Source: Dehalococcoidia bacterium
GTDB taxonomy: Bacteria; Chloroflexota; Dehalococcoidia; Tepidiformales; Tepidiformaceae
DNA length: 64,000 bases
Direction: 5' to 3'
Assembly: GCA_009841435.1 (NCBI GenBank)
Contig: VXLW01000002.1
Location: 38,718-102,717 of the forward strand
Under the pieces are notes generated by a model that saw only the letters and a list, made by a program, of their open reading frames with translations, was not told the DNA's origin and did not search any database. Both the position numbers and the translations under genes were made by a program. Below, piece after piece: positions 35,823 to 44,061 of the stretch (position 1 is the stretch's first letter; the number at the start of each line of letters is the position of its first letter).

Positions 35823-36296
35823 ATGGCGATCTATCGCCTGGCCGCGAGGCAGATCGTCCCCGTCTCGCTCGACGAGGCTTGGGCGTTCTTCTCGAATCCA
35901 CGCAACCTCCCTGTCATCACCCCGCCCTGGCTGGCGCTCGAGGTCACCTCCGACCCGCCCGAGGAGATGTACCCAGGGCTCGTCATCACGTACACGGTTC
36001 GCCCCTTCCTGGGCGTCCCGCTCCACTGGGCGACGGAGATTACCCACGTCGAGGACCGTGTCCGCTTCGTCGACGACCAGCGCATCGGGCCGTACAGCCT
36101 CTGGCACCACGAGCACGACTTCCGCGAGGTCGAGGGCGGCACCGAGGTGCGCGACACGGTCCACTACGCCGTCCCCTTCGGCCCCCTCGGCGACCTGGCC
36201 GTGCAGCTCGCCGTCCGCCCCCGCGTGCGCACCATCTTCGAGTACCGCCGCCAGGTCCTGTGGGAGCGGTTCGGGCCGCCGCCGGGCCAGGGCTAG
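35823..36296 (+). CDS. SRPBCC/START-like ligand-binding protein
   Basis: A 157-residue protein. Its start, 'QIVPVSLDEAWAFFSNPRNLPVITPPWLALEV', is typical of the cyclase/dehydrase-like SRPBCC family, followed by 'PGLVITYTVRPFLGVPLHWATEITHVEDRVRFVDDQRIGPYSLWHHEHDF' and 'DTVHYAVPFG'. A hydrophobic ligand pocket is expected. It is co-transcribed with the epimerase, which supports action on a shared lipid-like or polyketide-like substrate; this is inference. It converges with lysA, with stops 3 bp apart. Confidence 0.85.
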   Translation: MAIYRLAARQIVPVSLDEAWAFFSNPRNLPVITPPWLALEVTSDPPEEMYPGLVITYTVRPFLGVPLHWATEITHVEDRVRFVDDQRIGPYSLWHHEHDFREVEGGTEVRDTVHYAVPFGPLGDLAVQLAVRPRVRTIFEYRRQVLWERFGPPPGQG

Positions 36297-36299
36297 CTC

Positions 36300-37640
36300 T
36301 TACCGCACGTCCCGCGCGACCAGGTCCTCGACCGTCTCGCGGCGCTGGAGCAGCCGCGATTCGCCGTCGCGCACGGCGACGACGGGCGGGCGCAGGGCCA
36401 TGTTGTAGTTGCTCGACATCGCGAGGTTGTAGCCGCCGCTCGCCGGCAGGGCGACGAGCTCGCCCGCCTCGAGTCTCGGCAGCTCGGCGTCGCGCACGAG
36501 GATGTCGCCGCTCTCGCAGTACTTGCCCGCGACCGTGACGGTCTCCGTGGGCTCATCCAGGGGCCGGTCGACGGGCACGGCCTCGTAGCCGGAGCCGTAC
36601 ATCGCCGGGCGGATGTTGTCGGCCATGCCGCCATCGACGGAGACGTAGGTGCGCACGCCCGGAATCTCCTTCCGCGCGCCGACCGTGTAGACCGCGACCA
36701 TGGCGCGCCCGATGAGCGAGCGACCTGGCTCGATGTGCAGGGATGGTTGCTCCAGGCGGTGCTCGGCGAGGGCGCGCTCCATGGAGTTGGCCACGCGCTC
36801 GGCGTACTCGGCGATGGCGGGGGCGTGCTGCTCGCGCGTGTAGGCGAGGGCGAAGCCGCCGCCGGGGCTGTACTCGTCGAAGGCGAAGCCGTGCGTGTCG
36901 CCCATCTGCGCGGCGAAGGCGCACATCACGTCGCTCGCCTGCTCGTACGGCTCGATCTCGAAGATGGGCGAACCCAGGTGCACGTGCAGCCCGCGAAGCT
37001 CGATGTTGGGGGCTGCCATGGCCGCCGCCACCGCCCGCTCGGCGTCGCCGTTGGCGATGGCGAAGCCGAACTTGGAGTCGAGCACGCCCGTCGTCGTCTT
37101 CGCGTGCGTGTGCGGGTCCACGTTCGGAGAGACGCGCAGGAGGATCGACTGGCGCGCACCCCGCTCGCCGGCGATGCGGTCGAGCTCGGCCAGCTCGTGG
37201 AAGTTGTCGACGACGATGCGGCCGACGGGGTCGCCGCCGACGGCCGCGTCGAGCTCCTCGGCGCTCTTGTTGTTGCCGTGGAAGTAGAGCCGCGAGGAGG
37301 GGAAGCCCGCCGCCCGCGCGATAGCCAGCTCCCCGCCGCTGACGACGTCCATGCCCAGCCCCTCCTCCGCGATGATGTTGGCGAGGGGCAGGCTCAGGTA
37401 CGCCTTGGCCGCGTAGAGCACCGATACCTCGGGCCAGCGCGACTCGAACTCGCGCCGGAACTCCCGGGCCGTCTCGCGGAAGTCCTGTTCGTCGAACACG
37501 TAGAGGGGCGAGCCGTACGTCTCGGCCAGGTCGCGCAGGTCGCAGCCGCCGATGCTGAGGCGCCCCGCGGGCGAGAGCGCGGTGGTGTGGGGGAGGACGT
37601 GGCGGTAGGGGAGGGCGTCGAGAGAAGCGGCGTTCGGCAT
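36300..37640 (-). CDS. lysA: Diaminopimelate decarboxylase
   Basis: A 446-residue fold-III PLP enzyme converting meso-DAP to lysine. 'VLYAAKAYLSLPLANII' carries the PLP Lys, 'GLGMDVVSGGELAIARAAGF' is typical, 'LHVHLGSP' and 'EPGRSLIG' are barrel landmarks, and 'GKYCESGDIL' carries the catalytic Cys. The C-terminal 'GAYN/SGGYNLAMSSNYN' motif is present. The length suits LysA (about 420-450). Its promoter lies 7 nt upstream of the ATG, so the mRNA is probably leaderless. Confidence 0.94.
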   Translation of the reverse strand: MPNAASLDALPYRHVLPHTTALSPAGRLSIGGCDLRDLAETYGSPLYVFDEQDFRETAREFRREFESRWPEVSVLYAAKAYLSLPLANIIAEEGLGMDVVSGGELAIARAAGFPSSRLYFHGNNKSAEELDAAVGGDPVGRIVVDNFHELAELDRIAGERGARQSILLRVSPNVDPHTHAKTTTGVLDSKFGFAIANGDAERAVAAAMAAPNIELRGLHVHLGSPIFEIEPYEQASDVMCAFAAQMGDTHGFAFDEYSPGGGFALAYTREQHAPAIAEYAERVANSMERALAEHRLEQPSLHIEPGRSLIGRAMVAVYTVGARKEIPGVRTYVSVDGGMADNIRPAMYGSGYEAVPVDRPLDEPTETVTVAGKYCESGDILVRDAELPRLEAGELVALPASGGYNLAMSSNYNMALRPPVVAVRDGESRLLQRRETVEDLVARDVR

Positions 37641-37647
37641 GATCGCG

Positions 37648-37677
37648 ATTATGCGGCGCGGCGCTCGTACCGCCCAA
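37648..37677 (-). promoter_or_regulatory. lysA promoter, leaderless type
   Basis: On the minus strand: TTGGGC (37677-37672), 18-bp spacer, CATAAT (37653-37648), then 7 nt to the ATG at 37640. No Shine-Dalgarno sequence fits between. Confidence 0.65.
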
Positions 37678-37708
37678 CACCCGCGGATGGCGGCGCCTCG
37701 GGACGCCC

Positions 37709-37714
37709 TATACT
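37709..37714 (+). promoter_or_regulatory. moaC -10 box TATACT, leaderless type
   Basis: TATACT ends 6 nt before the moaC ATG at 37721. No good -35 box at 17-18 bp. The start position implies a leaderless mRNA. Confidence 0.55.
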
Positions 37715-37720
37715 GCCCGC

Positions 37721-38206
37721 ATGGCTGAGGAATCGCGCCTCTCGCACCTCGACGAGCGTGGCGGCGCGCGCATGGTCGATGTCTCCGGCAAGGCCGTCAC
37801 GGCGCGGGAGGCGGTAGCGGAGGGGTTCGTCGCGATGCGCCCGGAGACGCTCGCCCTCATCCAGGAGGGCGGCCTCCCGAAGGGCGACGTGCTGGCGGTG
37901 GCGCGCGTCGCCGGGATCCAGGCGGCGAAGCGCACGAGCGACCTCATCCCGATGTGCCACCCCCTGCCGATTTCTGGCGTCGTCCTCTCCCTCGACCCGG
38001 CGGACGACACCCGCCTACGCATCGAGGCCACGGTGCGCACCGAGGGCCGCACGGGCGTCGAGATGGAGGCGCTGACGGCGGTCGGCGTCGCCGCCCTGAC
38101 GGTGTACGACATGTGCAAGGCGGTCGACCGCGGGATGCGCATCGAAGGCGTGCGCCTGCTGGAGAAGCGTGGCGGCAAGAGTGGGGAGTGGCGCGCAGAG
38201 GGGTAG
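37721..38206 (+). CDS. moaC: Cyclic pyranopterin monophosphate synthase MoaC
   Basis: A 161-residue protein with the MoaC signatures '[19 protein letters not shown]', '[16 protein letters not shown]', '[33 protein letters not shown]' and the C-terminal 'KSG'. It converts the GTP-derived intermediate made by MoaA into cPMP in molybdenum-cofactor synthesis. No other moa genes are in the window. It is divergent from lysA. Confidence 0.96.
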   Translation: MAEESRLSHLDERGGARMVDVSGKAVTAREAVAEGFVAMRPETLALIQEGGLPKGDVLAVARVAGIQAAKRTSDLIPMCHPLPISGVVLSLDPADDTRLRIEATVRTEGRTGVEMEALTAVGVAALTVYDMCKAVDRGMRIEGVRLLEKRGGKSGEWRAEG

Positions 38207-38207
38207 T

Positions 38208-38220
38208 CCGCCCCGGGCGG
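38208..38220. terminator. GC-rich palindrome between convergent genes
   Basis: CCGCCCCGGGCGG lies between the moaC stop and the end of the convergent HAD gene. It could act as a bidirectional terminator stem; no T-run. Confidence 0.25.
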
Positions 38221-38232
38221 TGAGAGGAGCGC

Positions 38233-39021
38233 CTACGCCTTTCCCCAGATCCGCGCGATGGCGGTCGCGACGCCGTCCTCCTCGGCCGTGCCCGTAACCA
38301 GGTCGGCCGCCGCCTGCACCTCCGGGGGTGCGTCGCCCATCGCGACGCCGAGACCGGCCAGCTCGATCATCGGCAGGTCGACCTCGGTGTCGCCGAACGC
38401 GGCCGTTGCCGCGGGCTCGACGCCGAGCGCCTCGCAGAGGCGGCGGAGCGCCGGCCCCTTGCCCGCGTCCGCGTGCGTGACCGCCACGATCTCGCGACCA
38501 GAGCTCGTCAGGGCGCGCTCGCCACGCAGCCCGGTCTCCTGCACGAGCGCCTCAAGGGACGCGAAGGCCGGGTCGGCCGGACTGGTGAAGGGGGCGATGA
38601 CGTACGTCCGGGACAGGTCGACCTCCGCGAGGCTCGCGACGGTTGCCGCCGGGCCACGCGCTTCCGGCGTCGGCATCCGGCGGCACGCCCCCTCCGCCGT
38701 GCCCGCGACCGCGCGCCAGTTGTGCGCATCGCAGAGTCTCGCGAGGGCGCCGGCCGCTTCCGGTGGGAGTGTGACCTGGGCGATGGGCTCGCCGGACGCG
38801 CGGCGGATGTCGGCCCCCGCGGCGGCGATGACGGCGGTCACGGCGCCCGCCAGTGGCGCCAGCGTCGGCAGGGCGAGCTCGTAGGGTCGCGCGGTGGCGG
38901 CGGCGACGGATACGCCCATCCCCGCCAGCCCCTCCACCGCCTCGATCGTTGCCGGCGAGAGCGTGCCGCTGGGCCCCACGAGCGTGCCGTCGATGTCGAA
39001 GGCCGCCAGCCGGTAGCGCAT
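38233..39021 (-). CDS. Cof-type HAD-superfamily phosphatase
   Basis: A 262-residue protein from ATG 39021. Motif I is '[11 protein letters not shown]' (nucleophile and acid Asp), motif II 'AATARPY', a cap region, the Lys of '[10 protein letters not shown]', and motif III '[29 protein letters not shown]'. Cof/YbiV-type enzymes dephosphorylate sugar phosphates or flavin/PLP-type substrates. A TATCGT -10-like box ends 7 nt upstream of the ATG, and upstream in-frame codons lack family features, so this start is preferred. Confidence 0.88.
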   Translation of the reverse strand: MRYRLAAFDIDGTLVGPSGTLSPATIEAVEGLAGMGVSVAAATARPYELALPTLAPLAGAVTAVIAAAGADIRRASGEPIAQVTLPPEAAGALARLCDAHNWRAVAGTAEGACRRMPTPEARGPAATVASLAEVDLSRTYVIAPFTSPADPAFASLEALVQETGLRGERALTSSGREIVAVTHADAGKGPALRRLCEALGVEPAATAAFGDTEVDLPMIELAGLGVAMGDAPPEVQAAADLVTGTAEEDGVATAIARIWGKA

Positions 39022-39028
39022 CGCGGTC

Positions 39029-39034
39029 ACGATA
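39029..39034 (-). promoter_or_regulatory. -10 box TATCGT of the HAD phosphatase
   Basis: On the minus strand TATCGT ends 7 nt before the ATG at 39021; -35 unclear. Fits the leaderless pattern. Confidence 0.4.
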
Positions 39035-39043
39035 CGGGAAGGC

Positions 39044-40171
39044 TCACGGCGTTCCCTCGACCGAATCCGTGAGCACGGGAATGCCGTCGACGATCGTGAC
39101 TGGTACCAGCTCGTACCCGGCGACACCCGCGGCGGTGAGCTCGACGAGGAGGATGGCCGAGTCGTTGGCCGGGTCCCAGAAGCCGTCGAAGACGAAGTTC
39201 CCGAGGCTGTAGGCGATGAGCCCGTCGCCGTAGGGCTCCAGCGGCTGCAGGACGTGCGGCCCGGAGCCGATCACGAGCGTCGCCCCCGCGTCGACGGCGG
39301 CGCGCGCCTGCTCCCGCTGCTTGTCGCTCGGCTCGAGCTCCCACTCGAGGCCGAAATGGAGCATGACGACAACCAGGTCGGCGCTTCGCCGGGCCGCCCG
39401 GATATCCTCGGCTATCGTGGCGATGTCGAGCCAGGCGACGCCCGGAGCCTCGTCGGTCGCGGTCCAGGTGCGGGGGTCGAAGCCACCGCGCTCGACGGGC
39501 ACGTCTACGTAGGCGAGGAACGCGATCCTCAGCCCCTCGCGCTCGATCAAGCCGGGCGCGTGTGCGGCTGCCCGGTCCGGTCCCGCGCCGGGGCTGAGGA
39601 TGCCCTGCTCGGCGAGGAGCGCCCGCGTCTCGGCCAGGGACCCGGGTCCGTAGTCGAGCGAGTGGTTGTTGGCCAGCGAGACGAGGTCGATGCCCGCGAG
39701 CGCGAGTGCGTCCACGGCCTCGGGCGGGGCGCGGAACGTGTACGCCTTGGGCGCTGGCGTGCCGGTGACGCCGACCGCACTCTCGAGGTTCGCCACGGCG
39801 ATGTCAGCGTTCGCGAGAATCTCACGCACGCCGGCGAAGGCGACGCCGGCGCCCTCCACCTCCAGCCGCACGCCGACGCTGCGTCCCAGCATCACGTCGC
39901 CGACTGCCGCGAGCAGGACGCGCGCGGGCGGAGGGGTGGGCGTGGCTGGCGGCGTGGCCGTTGGGCTTGGCGAGGCGGTCGGCGATGGCGTCGCGGGAGT
40001 AGCGGTTGGGGTCGCTGGTGGGGTTGGAGGTGGGGAGGTGGCCGTGGGCGTAGATGGCGGAGGTTCGGGGACCACTTCGGCGGCGCAGCCGCCCCCGAGA
40101 AGCGCCGCGCCAAGAACCGCCGCCAGCAGGAGGGCGCGCCCCGGCGCGATGCCTGGTCGCTCAGGCGCCAA
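39044..40171 (-). CDS. CapA/PgsA-family metallophosphoesterase-like lipoprotein
   Basis: A 375-residue protein: signal peptide with lipobox LGGGC, a Thr/Pro linker of about 50 residues, then the PGA_cap domain. Visible motifs are 'AVGDVMLGRSV', 'ANLESAV', 'VSLANNHSLDYG', 'VVMLHFGLEWELEPSDKQRE', 'IGSGPHVLQPLE' and 'AYSLGNFVFDG'. These correspond to metal-binding blocks of the calcineurin-like fold. Family members act in poly-gamma-glutamate or capsule production, but no capB/capC genes are here. Its start overlaps the radC 3' end by 11 bp. Confidence 0.88.
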   Translation of the reverse strand: MAPERPGIAPGRALLLAAVLGAALLGGGCAAEVVPEPPPSTPTATSPPPTPPATPTATPATPSPTASPSPTATPPATPTPPPARVLLAAVGDVMLGRSVGVRLEVEGAGVAFAGVREILANADIAVANLESAVGVTGTPAPKAYTFRAPPEAVDALALAGIDLVSLANNHSLDYGPGSLAETRALLAEQGILSPGAGPDRAAAHAPGLIEREGLRIAFLAYVDVPVERGGFDPRTWTATDEAPGVAWLDIATIAEDIRAARRSADLVVVMLHFGLEWELEPSDKQREQARAAVDAGATLVIGSGPHVLQPLEPYGDGLIAYSLGNFVFDGFWDPANDSAILLVELTAAGVAGYELVPVTIVDGIPVLTDSVEGTP

Positions 40172-40868
40172 GCAGCCCCTCGCGCTTCATGCTGACGTAG
40201 CGCTCCCCGGCGACGATCAGGTGGTCGTGCAGCTTGATGTCGAGCGATTCCCCGGCGGTTGCGATGTCGCGCGTGAGGTCGATGTCGCGCGGGCTGGGGG
40301 TGGCGCGCCCGGAGGGGTGGTTGTGCGCGATGACGACGGCGCTCGCGTCCAGCACGATCGCCTCCCGGAAGATGTCGCCCATGCGGAAGGCCACGGAGTG
40401 AACGCTGCCCGGCAGAACGGTGGGCGTGCCCAGCAGGCGTCCGCCCATGTCCGCCGCGAGCACGTGCAGTTCCTCGCGGGTGCGCCCCCGGAGCTGCCCC
40501 CGCAGGTAGTCGAACACGGCCTCGGGGGAGGTCAGCAGGGGACGGGCGTCGCCGTCGAGGCGTGGCATGCGCCGTCCCAGCTCGATCGCGGCCGCGAGCT
40601 GCGCCGCCTTCGCCGGACCCAGCCCTCGTGTTCGCTGCAGCGACTTCGCGTCGGCGCGCAGCAGACCGCCGAGGCCGCCGTGGGAGTCGAGCAGTCCCCG
40701 GGCGAGGTCGATGACGTTCTCGCCGCGCGTGCCCGAGCCCGCGAGGATGGCGATGAGCTCGGCATCGCTGAGCACGCCCGGGCCGTGGCGCAGGAGCTTC
40801 TCGCGGGGGCGTTCGTCGCCCGCGAGGTCGTGGATGGTGCGGTAACCGTCGGTGGCGCCGTCAGTCAT
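40161..40868 (-). CDS. radC: RadC/UPF0758 family JAB-domain protein
   Basis: A 235-residue protein. N-terminal helix-hairpin-helix-like region ('ERPREKLLRHGPGVLSDAELIAILAGSGTRGENV', 'RTRGLGPAKAAQLAAAIEL'), then the MPN/JAB metal site in 'VVIAHNHPSGRATPSPRDIDLT' and the end 'LIVAGERYVSMKREGLL'. RadC's cellular function is unsettled, with links to DNA-repair regions and mobile elements. It is part of a minus-strand run of genes 41881-39044. Confidence 0.92.
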   Translation of the reverse strand: MTDGATDGYRTIHDLAGDERPREKLLRHGPGVLSDAELIAILAGSGTRGENVIDLARGLLDSHGGLGGLLRADAKSLQRTRGLGPAKAAQLAAAIELGRRMPRLDGDARPLLTSPEAVFDYLRGQLRGRTREELHVLAADMGGRLLGTPTVLPGSVHSVAFRMGDIFREAIVLDASAVVIAHNHPSGRATPSPRDIDLTRDIATAGESLDIKLHDHLIVAGERYVSMKREGLLGA

Positions 40869-40883
40869 CGAAGTGCGGCGCCG

Positions 40884-41399
40884 TTACTCGCGCTCGATCA
40901 GGAGTGGGTCGGGCTCCGGAAGCGCGGGCTCGCCCGGCTCGTCCGTCGGGGGCTCATGGCCCTCCGGCGGCTCTCGCTTCTCCACGGCAACGGCGATCAT
41001 CGAACCGGGGTAGTACTCGACCGCGACGTAGTTGCCCTGCTCGACCGGGTCGTACTGGACCCGGTCGGTGCGGATGATCTTGTCGCCATCGATGCGCAGG
41101 TAGTAGCTGCGGCTGCCAAGGTCGAAGCGTCGCCAGCGCCGCGTGATGAAGCCCTCGATCATGGCGGTACCGCCACGGAGGTCGCGGATGGCCTGGATGC
41201 CCTGGTAGCCGAACAGGGAACCGAAGACGACGAGGAGCGAGGGAAGCACCCAGCCGTACCCGTCGTCGCCCGTGGCCTGGCCGATGAAGAAGTAGATCCC
41301 CCCACCGGCGACCGCGATGAAGAGGGGGGTCCAGAAGAGCGCCGTGCGCCACAGCCCGCGGCGAGCCCTCCGAATCCTGGTCTCGCGGTCGGTGGTCAT
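40884..41399 (-). CDS. Small membrane protein, 171 residues
   Basis: Not assigned to a family. A basic N-terminus (TTDRETRIRRARRGLWR) is followed by two membrane helices (about 19-40 and 49-68), then a beta-rich cytoplasmic part ('SYYLRIDGDKIIRTDRVQYDPVEQGNYVAVEYYPGSMIAV') and a Pro/Glu-rich tail. It resembles small membrane proteins with an OB- or PH-like domain of unknown role. Its ATG overlaps the stop of the LysM gene (ATGA), so the two are translationally coupled; radC follows 15 bp later. Confidence 0.65.
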   Translation of the reverse strand: MTTDRETRIRRARRGLWRTALFWTPLFIAVAGGGIYFFIGQATGDDGYGWVLPSLLVVFGSLFGYQGIQAIRDLRGGTAMIEGFITRRWRRFDLGSRSYYLRIDGDKIIRTDRVQYDPVEQGNYVAVEYYPGSMIAVAVEKREPPEGHEPPTDEPGEPALPEPDPLLIERE

Positions 41400-41881
41400 T
41401 CTCGCGGCACCAGGATGATCTGCCCGGCCTGAATCGAATCCGGTTCGAGGCCGGGGTTCAGGGCGAGGATGGCCTCGACGGAAACGTCGAACTCCACGGC
41501 GATGGCCGACAGGGTGTCGCCCGCGACGATCTCGTACTCAAGGGGTTCGAGCGCGGCGGCGGGGGTGGGCTCGGGCGTGGCGGTCGGCGTAGGCGTCGAC
41601 ACCGGCGTCGGCGCCGGGGTTGCGGCGGCGGCGGTTGGGGTCGCCGCCGGCTCGCGGGTGGCGACCCCTTCGGGTGTGGTGGTCGCTTCCGGCGTTTCCG
41701 TCGCCGTGGCCGGGCCAACCGGTTCGGCGCGGCTCGCGCTCTCGGGTGGGCGCAGGACGAGGAAGAGGGCCAGGAAGGAGCCCAGCACGAGGGCCGCGAT
41801 CGAACCGCGGTAGGCCCACGCCGAGGGCGTGGCGCGTTCGGGTGGATCCGGCTCGTGGTAGGCCTGCGGATCGTCGCTCAC
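41396..41881 (-). CDS. Membrane-anchored LysM protein
   Basis: GTG 41881 (SDDPQAYHEPDPPERATPS) is favoured; an in-frame ATG 21 nt upstream is possible. There is one membrane helix (about 22-42, 'GSIAALVLGSFLALFLVL'), a Thr/Pro/Ala-rich spacer to about 110, and one C-terminal LysM domain ('YEIVAGDTLSAIAVEFDVSVEAILALNPGLEPDSIQAGQIILVP'). LysM binds GlcNAc-containing glycans, so the protein is likely peptidoglycan-bound. It lies 43 bp downstream of the phage-adaptor-like gene on the same strand. Confidence 0.85.
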   Translation of the reverse strand: MSDDPQAYHEPDPPERATPSAWAYRGSIAALVLGSFLALFLVLRPPESASRAEPVGPATATETPEATTTPEGVATREPAATPTAAAATPAPTPVSTPTPTATPEPTPAAALEPLEYEIVAGDTLSAIAVEFDVSVEAILALNPGLEPDSIQAGQIILVPRE

Positions 41882-41924
41882 AGCGGCGAGCCTACCACCC
41901 ACTGCCGCTCTCGCGCCCGCGGGG

Positions 41925-42521
41925 TCAGTCGCTGGCGGCCAGCCTCCCGCCTCGCACGCGGCGCGGCCGTTGGTGCTCCCGGAGCTGCTCGCGGAAGGTG
42001 CGCAGGCGCCCCTCGCCCCAGAGGCGGAAGCGCTCGGCCACGTCGTCGCCGGCCGTCAGCCGGTCGATGGCGTAGGCGGCCCAGGCGATCGCGGCGTATC
42101 CCGCGGCGCCCGTGGCGAGCACGTCCTCGACCGCTTCCGGCAGCGTCGTGCCCTGGTCGTCGAGCGTGTGCCGGGCGAGGTAGCGCAGCCGCGCCCGCTC
42201 GCCCTTCGGTGGCGCTGGCGGCTCCAGCGTGATCGTCTCCGCCCAGACCGAGAAGGGGACGTACCGGCGGGGGAAGCTGTCGGTGGGCAGCTCCACCGAC
42301 TCCAGCTCAAGGAAATTCGGCAGGACAGCGGTCGTGAGCGCGCGGCTGCCGGGGGTCGTGGCGACAACCGTGGTCGCCTCGGCGGGCGCCGCCAGGGTCA
42401 CGTCGGCGAGGGCGCGGGAAATGTGGCGGTCAAGCTCGGCGTCGCTCCAGCGGGCGGCGTCGGCGTCGAGGTCGCGCAGGTCGCTGCGGACGCGGTCACG
42501 GATGTCGGGCAGGGTCGTCAT
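41925..42521 (-). CDS. Phage head-tail adaptor-like protein
   Basis: A 198-residue protein from ATG 42521 (GTG 42530 is possible). The start 'LPDIRDRVRSDLRDLDADAARWSDAELDRHISRALADV' resembles phage adaptor/connector proteins of the gp6/'W.D.EL...I..A' type. It is followed by 'TTPGSRALTTAVLPNFLELESVELP', 'YVPFSVWAETITLE', 'LPEAVEDVLATGAAGYAAIAWAAYAIDR' and 'FRLWGEGRLRTFREQLREHQRPRR'. This recalls structural genes from (pro)phages; assignment is from memory of the pattern, so moderate. A perfect inverted repeat (GCGCCAC/GTGGCGC, 42524-42538) sits right before the ATG. No other virion gene is adjacent. Confidence 0.55.
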   Translation of the reverse strand: MTTLPDIRDRVRSDLRDLDADAARWSDAELDRHISRALADVTLAAPAEATTVVATTPGSRALTTAVLPNFLELESVELPTDSFPRRYVPFSVWAETITLEPPAPPKGERARLRYLARHTLDDQGTTLPEAVEDVLATGAAGYAAIAWAAYAIDRLTAGDDVAERFRLWGEGRLRTFREQLREHQRPRRVRGGRLAASD

Positions 42522-42584
42522 GTGCGCCACGGTGGCGCGGCCTTGCGCGAGCGAGAAGGCGCGCCTGTCACCCGGGTTCGTGCC

Positions 42585-43244
42585 TTAGCCGGAAGCGACC
42601 AGCCGGTAGCCCACGTTGCGCACGGTCTCGATGAACGTGTGGCCGTGGATCTCGATCTTCGAGCGGATGCGCCGGATGTGGACGTCCACCGTGCGCGCCC
42701 CTCCGAAGTAGTCGTAGCCCCAGACGCGGTTCAGCAGCTGCTCGCGCGTGGAGACGCGGCCCGCGTTCATGGCGAGGTAGCGGAGGAGCTCGTACTCCTT
42801 GAAGGTCAGCACGACGGATTCGCCCGCCACGGTCACGCGGTAGTTGGCGAGGTCGATGGTGAGGGTGCCGCAGCGCACGAAGTTCTCGGTATCGATGCCG
42901 TGGCGGCGGTAGAGGGCGCGCTCGACCCGGCGGCGCAGCTCGCCGGGGGCGGCGGGCAGCACGATGAAGTCGTCGGCGGGAGAGTCGAAGGGCATGCGGT
43001 CGAGCTGGTCCTCCCCGCAGGCGTAGACGAGCACAAGCTCGTGCTCGCCCGAGGCCGCCGCCAACCGGTCGATCGCGACGTTGGAGAGATCGCGCAGGTC
43101 GAGCAGGAGCACGCCGGCGAAGTCGCGCTCGATCTCGCCGAGCCGGGCGGGTTCGAGCACGGTCGTGCTCAGGCCCGCCTCCTCCAACTCCGGGGTGAGG
43201 GCGAGCAGATCCTGCTGGCCGCTGACAATAAGGACGGCGTTCAC
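42585..43244 (-). CDS. OmpR-family response regulator with a degenerate receiver
   Basis: A 219-residue protein. The C-terminal winged helix is canonical: 'LTFKEYELLRYLAMNAGRVSTREQLLNRVWGYDYFGGARTVDVHIRRIRSKIE...TVRNVGYRL'. The receiver keeps an Asp in 'GVLLLDLRDL' but lacks the N-terminal acidic pair ('LIVSGQQD' instead of 'LVVDDD') and the conserved Lys ('FIVLPAAPGEL' instead of 'Y..KPF...EL'). Phosphorylation-independent control is therefore likely. No histidine kinase is nearby. TATACT ends 7 nt upstream of the GTG start. The phage-adaptor-like gene follows on the same strand. Confidence 0.87.
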   Translation of the reverse strand: MNAVLIVSGQQDLLALTPELEEAGLSTTVLEPARLGEIERDFAGVLLLDLRDLSNVAIDRLAAASGEHELVLVYACGEDQLDRMPFDSPADDFIVLPAAPGELRRRVERALYRRHGIDTENFVRCGTLTIDLANYRVTVAGESVVLTFKEYELLRYLAMNAGRVSTREQLLNRVWGYDYFGGARTVDVHIRRIRSKIEIHGHTFIETVRNVGYRLVASG

Positions 43245-43251
43245 AGACCCC

Positions 43252-43257
43252 AGTATA
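43252..43257 (-). promoter_or_regulatory. -10 box TATACT of the OmpR-type regulator
   Basis: On the minus strand TATACT ends 7 nt before the GTG start at 43244, with no Shine-Dalgarno sequence. The -35 region is unclear. Confidence 0.5.
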
Positions 43258-43332
43258 GGCAGGGGAACCGTTCTGCCATCGGGTTTCGTGTTACCGGCGG
43301 GTTACGAGTTCTAGGCCGCCGGGCTTGGCGGA

Positions 43333-44034
43333 CTACTCGTCTACTCGCCTCGAGCCTTCAGGTGGTTCGAACTCGAAGAGGCCGGCGGGGAAGTCGATGT
43401 CCAGCTCCAAGAGGGTGACAGTGATGGTGGCGGCCTGCTCCTCGACGCCGTTGACTTCGTGTCGCAGGATGAACATTGTCTTGGGGTCGATCCAAACGCG
43501 CCCTTCCCCCGTACCGCGCTCGCTGCCGTTGCTCGTGACCCGACCCGTTGGTCCGTATTCGACCACGGTGACGTCCCGCCCGAGCAACCGTTCCTCGCCC
43601 GCCCTTCTGGCCCAGGCGTCGTCGGCCCGGGCGATGTGTGTGTCGATGTATGCGTCGATGGAGGCCTCTTGTAGCGGGCCGATCTGGATCGATACCGGCA
43701 GGAACGGTTGGTCCACGCCCTCTGGGGGGTGCTCCCTGCGGTAGGTCTTGTCGTCCGATTCGTAGAACCACCAGTACTCGCCGTCGGAGACGCCGGTTAT
43801 CAGGCCGTCGTCGTTCGACAGCTCCCACCGCCACCGCCCGGGACGCTCAAACCACCATGAGATCCGTGTCACGAAGGGTTCGTCGTCGCCACGCCTCACC
43901 ACCTCCGCGGTGGCTTCAAGCTGGAATGGACCGGGGATCCCCTCACCACCCCCGCCGCAGCCCAGTGGGATCACAGCCAGCAGCGTTGCGAACGGAAGCA
44001 GAAACGCCGTCTCGCGTACCTGGATGAGGTCCAA
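43333..44034 (-). CDS. LolA/RseB-like lipoprotein
   Basis: A 233-residue protein with a signal peptide and lipobox IPLGC followed by Gly-rich residues. The mature part has the open-barrel pattern of outer-membrane lipoprotein-sorting-like proteins: 'FVTRISWWFERPGRWRWELSN', 'LITGVSDGEYWWFYESDDKTYRREHP', 'LLGRDVTVVEYGPTG' and 'VWIDPKTMFILRHEV'. Such folds bind acyl chains or sense lipoproteins. It is likely membrane-anchored. It lies 27 bp downstream of clpS on the same strand. Confidence 0.75.
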   Translation of the reverse strand: MDLIQVRETAFLLPFATLLAVIPLGCGGGGEGIPGPFQLEATAEVVRRGDDEPFVTRISWWFERPGRWRWELSNDDGLITGVSDGEYWWFYESDDKTYRREHPPEGVDQPFLPVSIQIGPLQEASIDAYIDTHIARADDAWARRAGEERLLGRDVTVVEYGPTGRVTSNGSERGTGEGRVWIDPKTMFILRHEVNGVEEQAATITVTLLELDIDFPAGLFEFEPPEGSRRVDE

Positions 44035-44061
44035 TCCTTCCCGAAGCGGCCCCGGCGAGTT

